Assembly: GCA_020726505.1 (NCBI GenBank)
Contig: JAHLEZ010000002.1
Coordinates: forward strand, 5,208,001-5,272,000
Reading direction: 5' to 3'
Source of the DNA: Leptodontidium sp. MPI-SDFR-AT-0119
Taxonomy: Eukaryota > Ascomycota > Leotiomycetes > Helotiales > Leptodontidiaceae
DNA: 64,000 nucleotides
Part shown: piece by piece, positions 1-11,522 of the stretch
How positions within the stretch are numbered: the first letter of the stretch is position 1
How the letters are laid out: every line of letters starts with the position of its first letter
The notes under the pieces: generated by a model
Database searches by the model: none
The model's input: the letters and a program-made list of their open reading frames with translations, nothing else
What the model was told of the DNA's origin: nothing
Made by a program: the position numbers and the translations under genes

Positions 1-486
1 TGCATGGAGACCACTTTGAAATATGCATTTGAAGCCGTTCGACTGATCCAAACGGAAGGCATAAAGTCCATGTTCCCGAAGGAAAAAGCTGTCGAGGACT
101 TCCAGGTCTACAAAGATACGCTGATGAGAGAATTCGTGTGGACTTCAAGCTGTCGATCCTGGTAGGTGAAACCTTTAATTGCACCGCACCCACCCAACCG
201 TCGTCCCCCCCATCCCTCGACAATCTTTCAATTATCGAAGAAATAACGATGCAAACTTAAATCAAGCCTCGCTGACCAATACCCTAGGTATAAGAATGGA
301 CTGGCTGATGGGAAAGTATGGGGCCCTTGGCCAGGATCTGCTACTCACTTCATGGAACTTCTGGAACGACCACGCTGGGAGGACTACGAGATCAACTATC
401 TGACTGGCAATCGTTTCGGATTTCTGGGAAAGGGAGTCTCAAGACGAGAAGCAAATGGCGGCGACCTTGCATGGTTTGTCCAATAA
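1..486 (+). CDS. Flavin monooxygenase (Baeyer-Villiger-like), 3' end, partial
   Basis: The window opens inside this gene; only the last ~119 codons are present. Exon 1..161 is joined to 288..486 across a 126-bp intron (GTAGGT..CTAG) that splits the Trp codon of a CRSWYKNG motif. The joined frame reads CRSWYKNG, then GPWPGSATHF, then LERPRWEDYEINY and ends at TAA 484-486. CRSWYKNG followed by a WPGS motif is typical of the C-terminus of fungal class-B FAD/NADPH monooxygenases that oxygenate ketones or other small substrates. The FAD (GxGxxG) and NADPH motifs lie upstream of the window, so substrate and exact subclass cannot be judged. The convergent neighbour is a zinc-finger regulator, which could control it (inference). 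Confidence 0.8.
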
Positions 487-865
487 CTAAGGCGACCAGC
501 TTCGTGCCGGGTTGATTCAACGCATATGTCTGCCCCCTGACTTGGTTGGAGCGGTTTTGGCGCTTTATAGATGGTGGGAATGTGCATTTTCATCGTCGCG
601 AGTTTTACACTTACCTGGTGGCACAAGGGAACTGGGGATTTAGATAAAAACAAGAATTTTGGTTTTTGATTCATACAAATATTGCCCCATGGAAATTTTG
701 AAAGGTCGATGGTAGGAGCGGTTTGAAAATACAGGCTGAGAAAGGAACAAGTCATTAAAGACGGGCAAATCTGACAAAGAAACCAGCTGGATCAACTTGC
801 AATTGATTTCGAAATAGTCCTATTCCACATACATAAGACAAGACAAGACACATTTGAAAATTATA
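487..865. other. Convergent intergenic region
   Basis: This 379-bp gap lies between the stop of the flavin monooxygenase and the stop of the minus-strand regulator. It should hold both 3' UTRs. I see no conserved coding frame or repeat in it. Confidence 0.5.
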
Positions 866-3212
866 TCATCGTGGAAATGTTGACTCATTGGCCTCAGCAC
901 GTGCAACAAGGTCCGAAACATCTCCTAACCAGCTGCGCTCGGGAGGAAGGGCGGCCTTTTCCCCTTCGATTGAGCGATTACTGATGTCAGATAGTTTATC
1001 CAGCATGAGTGAAGCAAGAGTTTGAAACTCTAGAGCATGCTCGACAAACGATCCACCCGCGTTGCCCGGGTTTTCAGAAGATGTAGTCTTATCATCTATG
1101 AACTGATTACCCATTGGCTGTAATCGTGCTTTCCACGCGTTGAACCACCTCTCTAGCCCTTTGCGTAGGGCAGCTATAGCTGAAGGAAAGAGTAAAAATG
1201 ACATGGACTGAGAGTATATCACCGTTTGGATCGCTGAAGTACGTGTTAGCGGCCTGAATCTGACTCTGCTTTTGAAGTTGATTACTTACCTGTAATTAGT
1301 ACAAAGAGATTGAGGGTTGATAGCCCAGCCAAATTTCCCGACTTTCCGCTGGTCTCTTGTTCGCCACAAATAATTCCAACAAGATCACGGATTGATGTAT
1401 TTTGTAAATCTACGTCTGCAGGACCATATTGACGGAGTGACGATAGAAGGTCAGACGGATTCGTGGCTTGAAAACACACCTCCGGGCAAGACGGATACAT
1501 GGCAAGCTCCGAAGTAGCAATCCGCGGAGCCATACTACTGAAGAGTGTAAATTCGTTATCGAGTAGAAACACATAGGTTAAAGTTCTGCACTACTGGTTC
1601 AGCAAATTCCAAAGTCCTGTAAGGAGAACTACCACACGTACCTGATCGTCTCTTCCTTGAATAAATATTCAGACCAATTGATGTAATTGCTATCAAGATC
1701 AATATCATTTGTGTGCCTTCCACGTGCAAAGCCGAAATTTCTCGCAGCCTAAAATCCAGTTGTGAAAAAGCTCCGTCCGAAAGACTCTAAAGGAAGAACC
1801 TACTGATACGACTTTTGAGTACAGATTAGAACATATTCTGGTTCTGGCAACGTTGGAACCTTCCCAAGTTTGCAAAACACTAATGTAAATTGCACTCTGC
1901 AATACTTCCAGTCTCTCACGCAAAGATTTTTCAGAATCCTTATCAGCTGCGCTGCCCTGGGTTTCTCCACTGAGGGATGGATGCGCAAAAATTTCATCTT
2001 CTGCCATGTCGAGCCACGGTTTCGCGTTCAAGGAATCCTCAAGACAATCCGACATGTGGGCTCCTATCAAAACCAAAACCAAAACCATCATACTCGGTGC
2101 TTTCGTGGGCTCAAAAGTTGGTCGGTGAATTATAGGGCAATGGAAGGAGAATTTGTTCCAGTACAAGTCGAGAAACTTTTCGATGTTGATTGGATTGAAG
2201 AACTCGATGTGAGCCTTGTCGGATGCCACCCGAGCGCTGTTAGCTGCAGGAAAATAATTCTTCGACTGCTGAGCCTTTTCGACAGTGTCCCAAACTGCTT
2301 TGGAACATGGAAATAGGGGATGGGAGATCCAGGTCATCATTCGGGAGACTTCGATTAGATTTGAATTTGTTGCCTCCTCATCCGGAGGTGCGCTATTATC
2401 AAACGACAAAGATAAATCCCAGACCATAGATTCAGCACTTGTATTGACGTCCCAGAAGTTGCTAGAAAGCTCAGTTGTCGCAACGAAGTTAAAAATAGTG
2501 TTCAGGCCGGAACAAGAAGTGAGACGACCAAGGAATTGAAATCGGGTCTGGGCACCAACTGTCAAGCCTGCCGAAAGTCCCGAATTCCATGGACGGGTCT
2601 GATGGTCAGACTCTGCAAGATCTAGCTGCTCATTGTTCCAACCAGATAACCCAGGAGCAAAGATCTCGAAATCAAGAGGAGACCCAAGTTGAGCTGCCCA
2701 AGGGTCCATATCCATCAGGAAGTTCTCGTTATCTGTAGTTCCGACGGAGTCAGATGCTCGGCCATAAGAGCACACCTGAGATTTCGAGGCGCAGTTGCTA
2801 CAAGGGATACCTAGGTCGCAGCCTTGTTTAAGATATGCGCAGCCATCACAAGCTCGCCGCCTGCGACCAGGAGGTTGTTGTGCTGGGATTGCTTCCCCGA
2901 GCATCCGCCGTACTGTACAGGATTTCCAGTGCTTGCGTAAAGTATCGCTGCGATGATATTTATTAGCCAAGAGGAGACGCGTACGAGGGTAAGTTAAGCT
3001 CTCACCCCCGCTTGAAGTCTGCCGAGCAAAAGCCACATTTCCATGGTTTGGAGGCAACGTCTGCGATGTCGAGGTCAGTCAGCAAATCGACCCGGATGGT
3101 GAAGCGCTCCAAGCATAGGCAGCCTACGGGTATTGAGATGTCTCTGCAGGTGTCCACTGCGGGAGAAGGTTGATGAGCAGAGAGGACAGCGATACTCAGT
3201 CGTCCGGTTCAT
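866..3212 (-). CDS. Transcription factor with two C2H2-type fingers and a Zn2Cys6 cluster
   Basis: Six exons on the minus strand: 3212-3128, 3060-3006, 2947-1804, 1748-1642, 1585-1290 and 1233-866. The five introns are 55-67 bp with GT..AG ends. The sum is 2055 nt, giving 684 residues. The two small first exons build a C2H2 finger (C9, C12, H25, H29) and, after a VASKPWK linker, a C2HC finger (C37, C40, H53, C57). A Zn2Cys6 cluster follows (C80-x2-C83-x6-C90-x5-C96-x2-C99-x6-C106) behind a GRRRR basic run. The rest resembles the fungal-specific transcription factor (middle homology) region, including a VLQTWEGS motif. It is predicted to be a nuclear DNA-binding regulator. Its targets are unknown; adjacent candidates are the monooxygenase and the divergent oxygenase. 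Confidence 0.88.
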
Positions 3213-3378
3213 GATGATGATGATGTGAAGTGTGGAGTGAGGGGTGAGGGAAAAAGATGATGATGATCTTTGACCGCCACGGCTGGGTCTGGTCTAGTCC
3301 TTTCGGGCTTGCTGGCTGGTTGGTTGGTTGTTCTCAAGGGAGATCTGGAGCAGAGCAGTGCTTGTTTCTGTTCTGCAA

Positions 3379-3560
3379 ATGGAGGAGGTCATGAGGAGGA
3401 GGAGGAGGAGATGGGACAGAGGAAAAGTAGAGGAACGAGCAACACTGAGGAGGATGGTAGGAGGATGGGAGGGGGAGCGAAGGCAGAGGAGGAGGCAGAG
3501 AAGGTAGAGGAGGAGGAGAAGGCAATGGAGGAGGAGGAGGAGGCATGGGAGGAAACCATG
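3379..3560. repeat. Purine-rich GGA microsatellite-like tract
   Basis: Irregular GGA/GAG repeats give about 180 bp with almost no pyrimidines on the plus strand. The tract encodes only poly-Glu/Gly or poly-Pro/Leu in its frames, so it is treated as non-coding. Mirror-like purine tracts of this kind can form triplex DNA; that is inference here. Confidence 0.75.
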
Positions 3561-4026
3561 ACTCAGCAGCCATGTCCACTCACTCAATTGTGAGACGTAC
3601 GCTGGGACGAGACTGACTGACTGCCGTGTGGCGACGGAGCTAACTAACTACAAGTACTCGAAGCACTCTAAGTACTGTACTCTACCTCCACTCCAGCATT
3701 GTACCTATTGTATTGTACTTCGAAGTAATGTGGGGGATGCGGATGAGGACGAGGATGCGGATGTGGATGTGGGGAAAGGAGGGGGAGGGGAATGCGGGGG
3801 CGGAGACAACTCACGTGAGTGAGTGAGACAAGGCAAACAAACAGCAGGGAGGTAATTAGTAATTAGGGTTTGGACCTGACTCATGCACTCACTCCCAAAA
3901 AAACATTACAAAATAAAAATAGAATATTATACTACGTTAGTAGGATAAAGTACAGAAGTAGAATAGCGTAGGGCTCAGGACCGGACCAGGGGACGTTCAG
4001 GGGAAAAGAGAAGTGAGGAGGAACGT

Positions 4027-4085
4027 GGAGGGTATTTTCCGGCCCGGCCCAGGTGGGGCTTCCCCTAGGCCGGGAAATACCCTCC
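4027..4085. repeat. 18-bp inverted repeat (hairpin) in the divergent promoter
   Basis: The left arm 4027-4044 and right arm 4068-4085 are complementary at 17 of 18 positions (GGAGGGTATTT...GGCC against GGCC...AAATACCCTCC). The 23-bp centre holds a weaker GGGG/CCCC pairing. It could be a cruciform, a dimeric regulator site or a small foldback element. Confidence 0.75.
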
Positions 4086-4603
4086 CGCTAATCTCTAACT
4101 GGTTACAGTACAGTACAGTGCTGTTACTATGCCACGATCGACGTGTGGAGCTCTCTCCTCGATCTGCTGTACCGAGCTGTAGACGCACCTAGGCGACCTC
4201 TTGCCTCTGCCTCTGCCTTTGAGGTCACATGGTTGCTGCACCTACAGAGGGAGGAAATGGAGGGAGGGAGCAAGCAAGCAAGCATACTTTGACCACGCGA
4301 TATACCCATCTGTGCCCTCTCCTCTCCTCTCATCTCATGCCATCTCATGCCATCTCATCTCTGGTTGCAACCTACCTACAGTAAAGTATGGAAGACCCGG
4401 GAAGTCTAATGCTTGCTTCGAACACAGTCGTTAATTATAAATCCTCCCAGATGGCGGCTTCATTGCTTTCTTTGCACTGCATTGCACTGCACTACACTGC
4501 ACACGACTCGCATCCTCCCCATCATTGAGATCTACAGACCGTGAAGACCCTTCAACCATAGACAGTTTCCATCCATCCACCCTTCCAGCACCAGCAACTA
4601 GTC

Positions 4604-6196
4604 ATGAAGTCCTCCACCATATCTTCGACAGCCGTACGCGATTCGCTCGAGGCCCGGGCAGGTTTGAAATCGAAATGGCCCGTCACCTTTGACCTCAGTG
4701 GTTCCGAGGCTACAGGACGTTTCGAGGGCGAAGCTGGGGACCTCATTGTCTACGGCGAGATTCCCTCTCAGATCGACGGAACATTCTATCGCGTGTCGCC
4801 GGATCGCTTCATGCCAAAGGAAGATGCCGTCCCAATCGATGGAGATGGCTCGGTGTCTGCCTTCCGGATCAAGGACGGTCGCGTGGATTTCAAAATCAAA
4901 TACATCCAGACCGAGAGATACAAATCCGATCGGCGCGCCGGAAAATCGCTCTTTGGTGGCTTCAAGAACTCATGGGATCATCACCCTTGCGTGCGCGCTG
5001 CCGTGGATTCGACCGCAAACACTAACGCTGTTTATTGGGCTGGCCGTCTCTTGACGCTCGACGAAGGCGCAAACCCCTACGAAATTGATCCTGATACATT
5101 GGAAACCTTGGGATACGATCCATATTACGACCAAGTCAAATCCAAAGCCTTCACTGCTCATCCAAAAGTTGACCCCTTTACTCAGGAGCTGGTTACCTTC
5201 GGCTACGAAGCCACAGGTCCAGGATCAGTAGACGTTGTGACATGGTCCATTGGCAAAGATGGCAAGAAAACGGAAGAGGTTTGGGTCAAGTCTCCCTTTG
5301 CCACCCTGATACACGACTGTGGCATTACCGAGAATTATCTGGTCCTCATGGCTTGGCCTTTCGAGGCAATGATGGAAAGAATGAAGTCCGGCGGACACCA
5401 TTGGGCGTATCGTTATGATCGGCCTGCAGTCTTCATCGTCGCTCCTCGCAGGAAGAACTCTCCCCCTCCCGGATGGCAGCCTGGAGAGTACCGTGTTTAC
5501 AATTGGAAGAACTGTGTGATCACTCATACTGCCGGCTCGTGGGAAGAAAAAGATGGAAAGATCTTCATCGAAACGACAAGAATCCACGATAACGTCTTCC
5601 CATTCTTCCCGGATCCCGACGGACGATTGCCTCCCGAAGATACGAAAGCGGACTTTGTGCGCTGGGAAATCGACCCATCTCAGCCAACGGACTCGTGGCT
5701 CCCCGATCCAAAAGTGCTCGTTGACTTCCCCTCGGAATTCCCGCGCATTGATGAAAGACTGATGGGGAAGAAGTATAAAATCATGTTCTTGGCTGTCCAT
5801 CTGGATCATGATGAAGATGGCTCCGACAACGTCTTTCATGGCTTGAATACGCTTGCCATGCTCAACACTGAGACCGGAGACATGAAATATTTCTATCCCG
5901 GTCCACAGGCAACAGTACAAGAGCCTACTTTCATCCCACGGTCGGATGATGCCCCGGAAGGTGACGGCTGGGTCATGGCTATGGTTGAACAACGAGCGAC
6001 CAGTCACTGCGAGCTGGTCGTCATTGACACAAAGGACTTCACCAAGCCCATTGCCATAGCCAAGCTTCCTTTCCGAGTCAAGTCGCAAATCCACGGGAAT
6101 TGGGTGGATGGGAAGGATCTGAGCACTCGAAGGTCTATCGTTCATATTCCCGAAGAGTTTAAGTTGTCTAATAAGGGTCATCTGATGCCTCTTTGA
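4604..6196 (+). CDS. Carotenoid cleavage dioxygenase family protein
   Basis: Intronless, 530 residues, the usual length for this family. The four histidines that bind the catalytic Fe(II) in the seven-bladed propeller fold are visible: H186 (FTAHPKVD), H237 (LIHDCGIT), H308 (ITHTAGSW) and H497 (QIHGNW). E440 (VQEPTFIPR) fits a second-shell glutamate. The family splits a C=C bond in carotenoids, apocarotenoids or stilbenes using O2. In fungal stilbene-cleaving members, as I recall, a lysine follows a (K/R)LLAL motif; here that segment reads GRLLTLDEG (D153), which argues mildly against stilbenes. No signal peptide is evident. Substrate is unassigned. It is transcribed divergently from the zinc-finger regulator. 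Confidence 0.92.
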   Translation: MKSSTISSTAVRDSLEARAGLKSKWPVTFDLSGSEATGRFEGEAGDLIVYGEIPSQIDGTFYRVSPDRFMPKEDAVPIDGDGSVSAFRIKDGRVDFKIKYIQTERYKSDRRAGKSLFGGFKNSWDHHPCVRAAVDSTANTNAVYWAGRLLTLDEGANPYEIDPDTLETLGYDPYYDQVKSKAFTAHPKVDPFTQELVTFGYEATGPGSVDVVTWSIGKDGKKTEEVWVKSPFATLIHDCGITENYLVLMAWPFEAMMERMKSGGHHWAYRYDRPAVFIVAPRRKNSPPPGWQPGEYRVYNWKNCVITHTAGSWEEKDGKIFIETTRIHDNVFPFFPDPDGRLPPEDTKADFVRWEIDPSQPTDSWLPDPKVLVDFPSEFPRIDERLMGKKYKIMFLAVHLDHDEDGSDNVFHGLNTLAMLNTETGDMKYFYPGPQATVQEPTFIPRSDDAPEGDGWVMAMVEQRATSHCELVVIDTKDFTKPIAIAKLPFRVKSQIHGNWVDGKDLSTRRSIVHIPEEFKLSNKGHLMPL

Positions 6197-9100
6197 AGAA
6201 GGTTTTGCACTCTCTTCGGGACCTGAGGGAGAAAGCTTCTAGGAATTTGGCTTCTTGAGAAAACTTCTTCACATTTTGCTCATTCTTTGATTATTGGCTT
6301 GGATTGTGGCAGCGGCTCAGCACTGGAGCATACGACCGTCCCGATCATCAGATCATTCGATGCAGCGTGCGATTCACCCGCGGGAAAGAAAAAAAAAAGC
6401 CAGTGGTCTGGTATTCGATCGCACAGTTCTATTCACCACAGATAGATGCCGTACCCTCATTTGCCTTCACCTGATTATATGGTTGCGTCTTCAAGCTTCT
6501 GATTCAGATTTTTGTTACTCCAGATAGATAGTCTTTCAGAAGGTTCCAAAAGTGTTCCATTCCAAATGGTAGTCGTTCTTTCCACAATCAGATTTCAAGC
6601 TATGCTTGTGAACACTTATTTATCCCCTCGAATTTTGTTCTCAATCGAGGTCCGGCCCAAAGGCTTCCAGTTCAGCCCCGCTGTCAATCATCTTATCAGT
6701 TGAAGTTGGGAAACAAAGTCTCCGTTTGATTCACTTCATAAGTCGTGAGTTTTTCTTGTCTTTTGTCCAACCCGTTACTCATATCCCATTGAGTACAACT
6801 ACATCTTGGATACTTGCAATCAATTTTTTTTTTCATCCTTCTCATCGTCATATCCACAGTACGCAATCAAATCATGATAATCACCAGTATTTCCATCATC
6901 CTTCATGCCTCGTCCTCATCTTCATAACTTCATAACATAAGCATTGTAATTCTTCCGTGGTCTGCCTGGATGGATGGGTGTCCATCCCGCAACTAGAATA
7001 CCCATCTGGGTTATTTATTTACCTATTATAATATTCTAACGTACTTTACATGTGATTAGTATAGCAATGAAAATCCTAAGTATCAGGGGTGGGATCTCTT
7101 AGAAGGATCATTCTAGGCGCACACCTCTCTCTCAGATGTGATGTGCTCTTCCAAACCCCGTGTCCCTCCCTCCTGAGACTATAATATGGTCTAGAGATAC
7201 CTTCTATTTCTTAGGTCCAGGTCTCGTGACCCGGGAGCGGAGCGTCTGTAACATTAGGCACTGCAGTTATATATATATGTTTTACTTTACGGAAAGAAGG
7301 CGCGTTAATTCCGTACGAAAGTACAGTACCTGCAGGTAAGGCTTTCGGATAGAGCGATCGTAAAAGACGGCAAGTCATTTAGACTAGATTACAATAAATA
7401 GCACGCAACTTTTATCGAAATAAGGATAAGGAGGCGAAGAATTCGATCCCCTGTTGGATGGCAAGCAAATCTCGTTTGATTGATTATATCCACAACATTA
7501 GACTATCTATTAGCAGTTGGTTTATTATATTATCGCTTTTGAAATGAGCCTTCTTTGACCGGGCAAGGACTTTGATTCCCTAACTTAATGTAAATATCCT
7601 ACTCTTAAATCTGAGTGAGCGGACGAAGTCACGAAGTCAATGCAAGACGAGAGGGCAGACCTCCCACCCTTGATTATGTTTATGTTAATAGTGAAACCGG
7701 ATCGGTCACCCCGATAAACATACGAAGATACTAACATACATATAGGTGGTTTCTATAGGCGATATAATAGATTTTGAAGAAGTTCTCTTAGTCTTGTTTT
7801 ACAACAATACTCGTTCGTTTACTCTGTAACCCGTGTCTGATTCGAAACCTCAACTTAAACAGGCCCTACCTTACCCTGCCCTCAGGGTGCATTGCTGAAG
7901 AAAAGAACTAAGCTACCAAGTCCTCGCTGAGGGGCTGGGCTGCTCAACAGCTTACTTCGAAAAGACAACGACATTGTCCTGGCCAGGTGATGCTCGTATG
8001 TATCATTGCCTCGAAGATTTTTCTATCATATTCTCAGTAAATAGGAGGATTTCTTTAAGTGTTTGTCAATCCCAAGCGTGTAATAGCTAAATAGGAATTA
8101 AAATTTGCGTTATCGCTATTGCTTTAAGTAATCGTGCTACTGTTTCTAAAAAAGGCTCTTCGGAGTAGTAAGATTATTTCTATCAGTTAAATCAGATAAG
8201 GAAGTTAGGGTTTAAACTTCGAGATACTTTAGTATCTTTTTAGCTTATTCTTATATATTAATATTAAATTACTAAGCATTATACGTATTTAAGATCGCAT
8301 ATAACTGATTGGCAATTAAAAGAGCGTGCTAGTGATCATTACAGGGAGCCTCTTTAGAAACGGTTTAGTAATCGCCTCCAGAGCGAGTTGGTTGGGTCGG
8401 TGGCGGACACTCATAATAGAGGTGGGCATGTTGCGTAATTATTGGACTAAACGATATCATGGATTGAAACTAAGCTTTGCATTGAGTATGGCAGGGTCAC
8501 GATGCATGTCTCGCGACCGTGTACTAAGGTCAAAGGAGCTATAACCCCAAGCTTGTCTGATTCTGTTGACGAGTCCTAGTTCATTGACCATAGCAAGTCA
8601 CTACTCCAGGTGAGCCAAGCTTTACGAAGAATTTGACCAGAGGTTATTATTACTTTATCTCGTGGTCCCGCTGCTTCCGCTGCTCCTGGCGCTCCTGGTG
8701 CTAGGGCAGCTTATTAAGAATGTGACAAACATCATGCCCCACTACTCCGAGCGTCGCTGTTGAACGGATGCCTTACTCTGGTGGTGGTCGACGTAGAATT
8801 AATAACGCCTTGCGAGTTCTCTATCAGACCAATGGCCCACTCATGCCGCGCCAGACGCATGCAACCAACTACTTTAGAACGATTGACCTTCGAATGTCGT
8901 CGCATTGGCGCATTATTCTCTGTCTCCAACTTCGTGGACACCTTTTATTGGACTCTTAAATTGACCTTTTCTGTCATCGAGCATGATTCCGACCTGCAGT
9001 CGACTTTCTGGTGTGGCTTCCTTTGGCTATCCGCGGCTCTCCTAGAAGGCCGGCTGCGATTGACGAGTGGATCGGCAGCCTCGATAAGGCTCCTAGGGTC

Positions 9101-9870
9101 CTCGCTGCGGAATTGGTTCGCTCTGGGAAAGCTGGAGGAAGCCCGAAGGTAGTGAGCATTAACCCGACTAGGAGGCGAAGCACAACCTTTATTTCCAGTT
9201 CTTGCAAGCATCGAGTCGAATAGAACGAGTGAGGGGCATCGAAATTGGCCCACTCGCTTCTCCACAACCTCTTTGTTAGTGCTAGTGGGAGCGAATTGAG
9301 TTGGTTGCAGGCCAAAATGGGGCTGACGGCAGAGATCAAACCGTTGAGTTCATGATGATACGTTAGTAGGTTATCTTTATCTTTCTGGCCACGACCTTGG
9401 TGTTACGCGGGGAAGACAATAACAAACTGCCACGTAAACTTTGCCTCATTATCACGTTACCCAAACTGCTCCTCATGAACACATGCACACGAATCTGGTT
9501 CCCACCATGGCCCTCCCCCACACCACCTGTTCAAGATGCAAACCACGATCGACGAGGCGCACCAACCTCCTATTGCTGCTTCTATAAACGGCCAAATCAA
9601 GACAAGATCACTGACACACGTTTTGCGATGGTGGGGGCAACAGATAGATATAGTCGAATGTCAAGTCAAGGGGCGTCTTCCTATATGTTATATATCTTAA
9701 AAGGCTGGCCCATTTGTACCATTTACGACGGCATCACATTGATGCACATATACCAGTGTTCTCTTCCGCAAAGTGCGACTTCACGTAGCGGTATCTTTTG
9801 ACCCCAAAACTCAACAGGTTTTAACTTCTTCATACCAACTCTTTCTGAGCTTTAAGTTCACCTAAGATCC
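6197..9870. other. Gene desert, partly AT-rich
   Basis: This is 3.7 kb without a gene I can support. The first ~750 bp is probably 3' UTR and flank. From about 6950 to 8340 the sequence is AT-rich with short stop-rich frames, including a (TA)n run near 7268-7280, and resembles old degraded repeat DNA. From about 8640 to 9350 GC content recovers and short open frames appear in several phases on both strands (for example 8760-9152). None carries a motif I recognise, so they may be chance or relic coding. Confidence 0.5.
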
Positions 9871-11522
9871 ATGATGGCAGCCGACCTCACCGAAGCTTTC
9901 GAAGTTCTTATCACAAACATCCGGAGCTTAGCATCCGACGACAACTACAAGTCAATTGCGGGCGTGTTTGATGAAATCCCCAGATTGCAAGGCCGGATTC
10001 AGTCGAAAGACATCGAATTGGGTAATCTCAGCAACGAGATCACTGAGCTTAAGAGCAGGCACAATAATCGACTCCAAGAGGACCTCGAATTGTACCGGAC
10101 GCAACACAATAAGCTAGAAGGGGACAAGGCTAAGCTGACCGAGAAAATTTCGTCTTTGGAAGCAACAATCCAACAGAGAGATGCAGCCTTAGCTGAGCAC
10201 ACCCGCACACAAGACGCCCTTCAAGGACAGCTTGACGAAATCACGGCATTATTGGACGCGGAGAAGGGCAAGGTAACGGCTGCTAACGAGGGCATAACAA
10301 AGCTACAGCAAATTATAAAGGAGAGAAGCATCGAAATTGATAATTTGAGGGACAGTCTGCGCAAAGAAGAGACGCAAAATTCTGAAGCCAAGGGGACGGT
10401 ACAAGATCTCAGAGTCGAGATCGCCTCTCTAAAAGGGAATTTGCTATCGAGCACAACAAGACTTAACGAGATAGAGAGTTTTGCACCGACGCTACAAGAA
10501 GGAGACGAGGCAGTATGGTAAGTCAGGCTTCTGATTAATGCATGGACAAATCAATAACCGTCCCCTTAGGATCAAACAGCTAGACGAGGTGTGGGAAGCT
10601 GCTTGCAGTGTGGTTGTATCGCTCTTCGGAGAGGATCTTGCGGAAGAGAGGCTTAAAGTAAGTTCGCCTCCACCTCAGAGGTGGTTCTCGGCTTATAGCG
10701 AGATAGGACAGGAGTGCTTGGAAAGATTTTAGAGAGTCTCGATATCTGGACCGCCCAATTCCTCTCCCGCGTTCCAATTCTCCTGCAGCGAAACAAATGC
10801 GCATCGCGGCATTACTGGCCATTCTCGCAAGGTCTATCACCCAGCACGTATTGCAACCAACATATATCTTGAAAGACAAAAACGACGAAGACGAGATCCG
10901 GTCGCTTCTGGTCCATCTAGCAATTGCAAACAGCAAGAAAGAATCATTTTGCCGCGCTCTCCTACTCTCTATATTCCCCGAGGACCAGGCAGTGAACGGT
11001 ACGAAGGCTGTGGAGCGAGTCGTCAGAGAAGTCCCCTGGTGTGTTCGAAACCTGGTCTCCGACGCTCAGTATGAAAGGTTTCGATCGGGCGTAGAGGGCA
11101 TCGTCCAGAAGGCTCGGGGAACTTGGCGGCTTGTACAGGGCACCAGAGAGAAGTTCGAGCCCTTCTTTGAATTGAACCACTACGTCGACTTTGAATGGCA
11201 ACTGCTCAATTTCGACAATGGCCGCGTCGGCGTTGGGGGCGAGAGTCCTGGTAGAGTGAGAGACGACGAGGCCCTGCTTATGATCTTTCCTCGTATCTAT
11301 ATCATAGCAGACAGCGAGCCCGATCCAGTAACCCCAGGTGTCGTTTTGATGAAATCACAATCAAAACAAGCGGCTAAGGAGATGGAGAGGAGCAACCCAT
11401 CTAGTCCCACCACTGCAAAACCAGGTCCAAGATCGAAGGCAATCAGATCTCGAACAATGTCGACTTCTGTAAATGGAACGAATGCTTTTTTACACCAGCC
11501 AAGCCCGCCAAGCGTACACTGA
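9871..11522 (+). CDS. Fungal coiled-coil protein of unknown function
   Basis: Three exons: 9871-10517, 10570-10657 and 10707-11522. The introns are 52 and 49 bp (GTAAGT..TTAG and GTAAGT..ATAG), and the sum of 1551 nt gives 516 residues. Residues about 35-210 are heptad-rich and rich in Glu, Lys, Gln and Leu, predicting a long coiled coil. The central part has a NSPAAKQMRIAALLAILAR segment that looks like a conserved helical core, followed by an acidic/aromatic stretch. The C-terminal ~60 residues are Ser/Pro/Lys-rich and probably disordered. There is no signal peptide or membrane segment. I do not recognise a named domain; a scaffold or cytoskeletal role is only a guess from the coiled coil. 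Confidence 0.78.

Larger units (their letters stand above)
3213..4603. promoter_or_regulatory. Shared divergent promoter region
   Basis: This 1.39-kb gap separates the start of the minus-strand zinc-finger regulator from the plus-strand carotenoid oxygenase, so it should contain both promoters. It has strong strand asymmetry (a purine-rich tract about 3379-3560), a G-rich stretch about 3730-3805, CT-rich repeats about 4317-4365 with two direct copies of a TCTCATGCCA unit, and an 18-bp inverted repeat. Short open frames here are low-complexity and are not convincing genes. Confidence 0.55.

Noticed and set aside
3270..3593. 107-codon plus-strand frame rich in Glu and the matching Pro/Leu-rich minus-strand frames
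   Set aside because: They only translate the GGA tract; all frames are open because of base composition.
5225..6181. 318-codon minus-strand frame
   Set aside because: It is antisense to the carotenoid oxygenase, which has all four iron-binding histidines; the antisense frame has no motifs.
8760..9152. 130-codon plus-strand frame in the gene desert
   Set aside because: Competing frames on both strands are equally open, no splice partners or motifs are seen, and the surroundings are degenerate.
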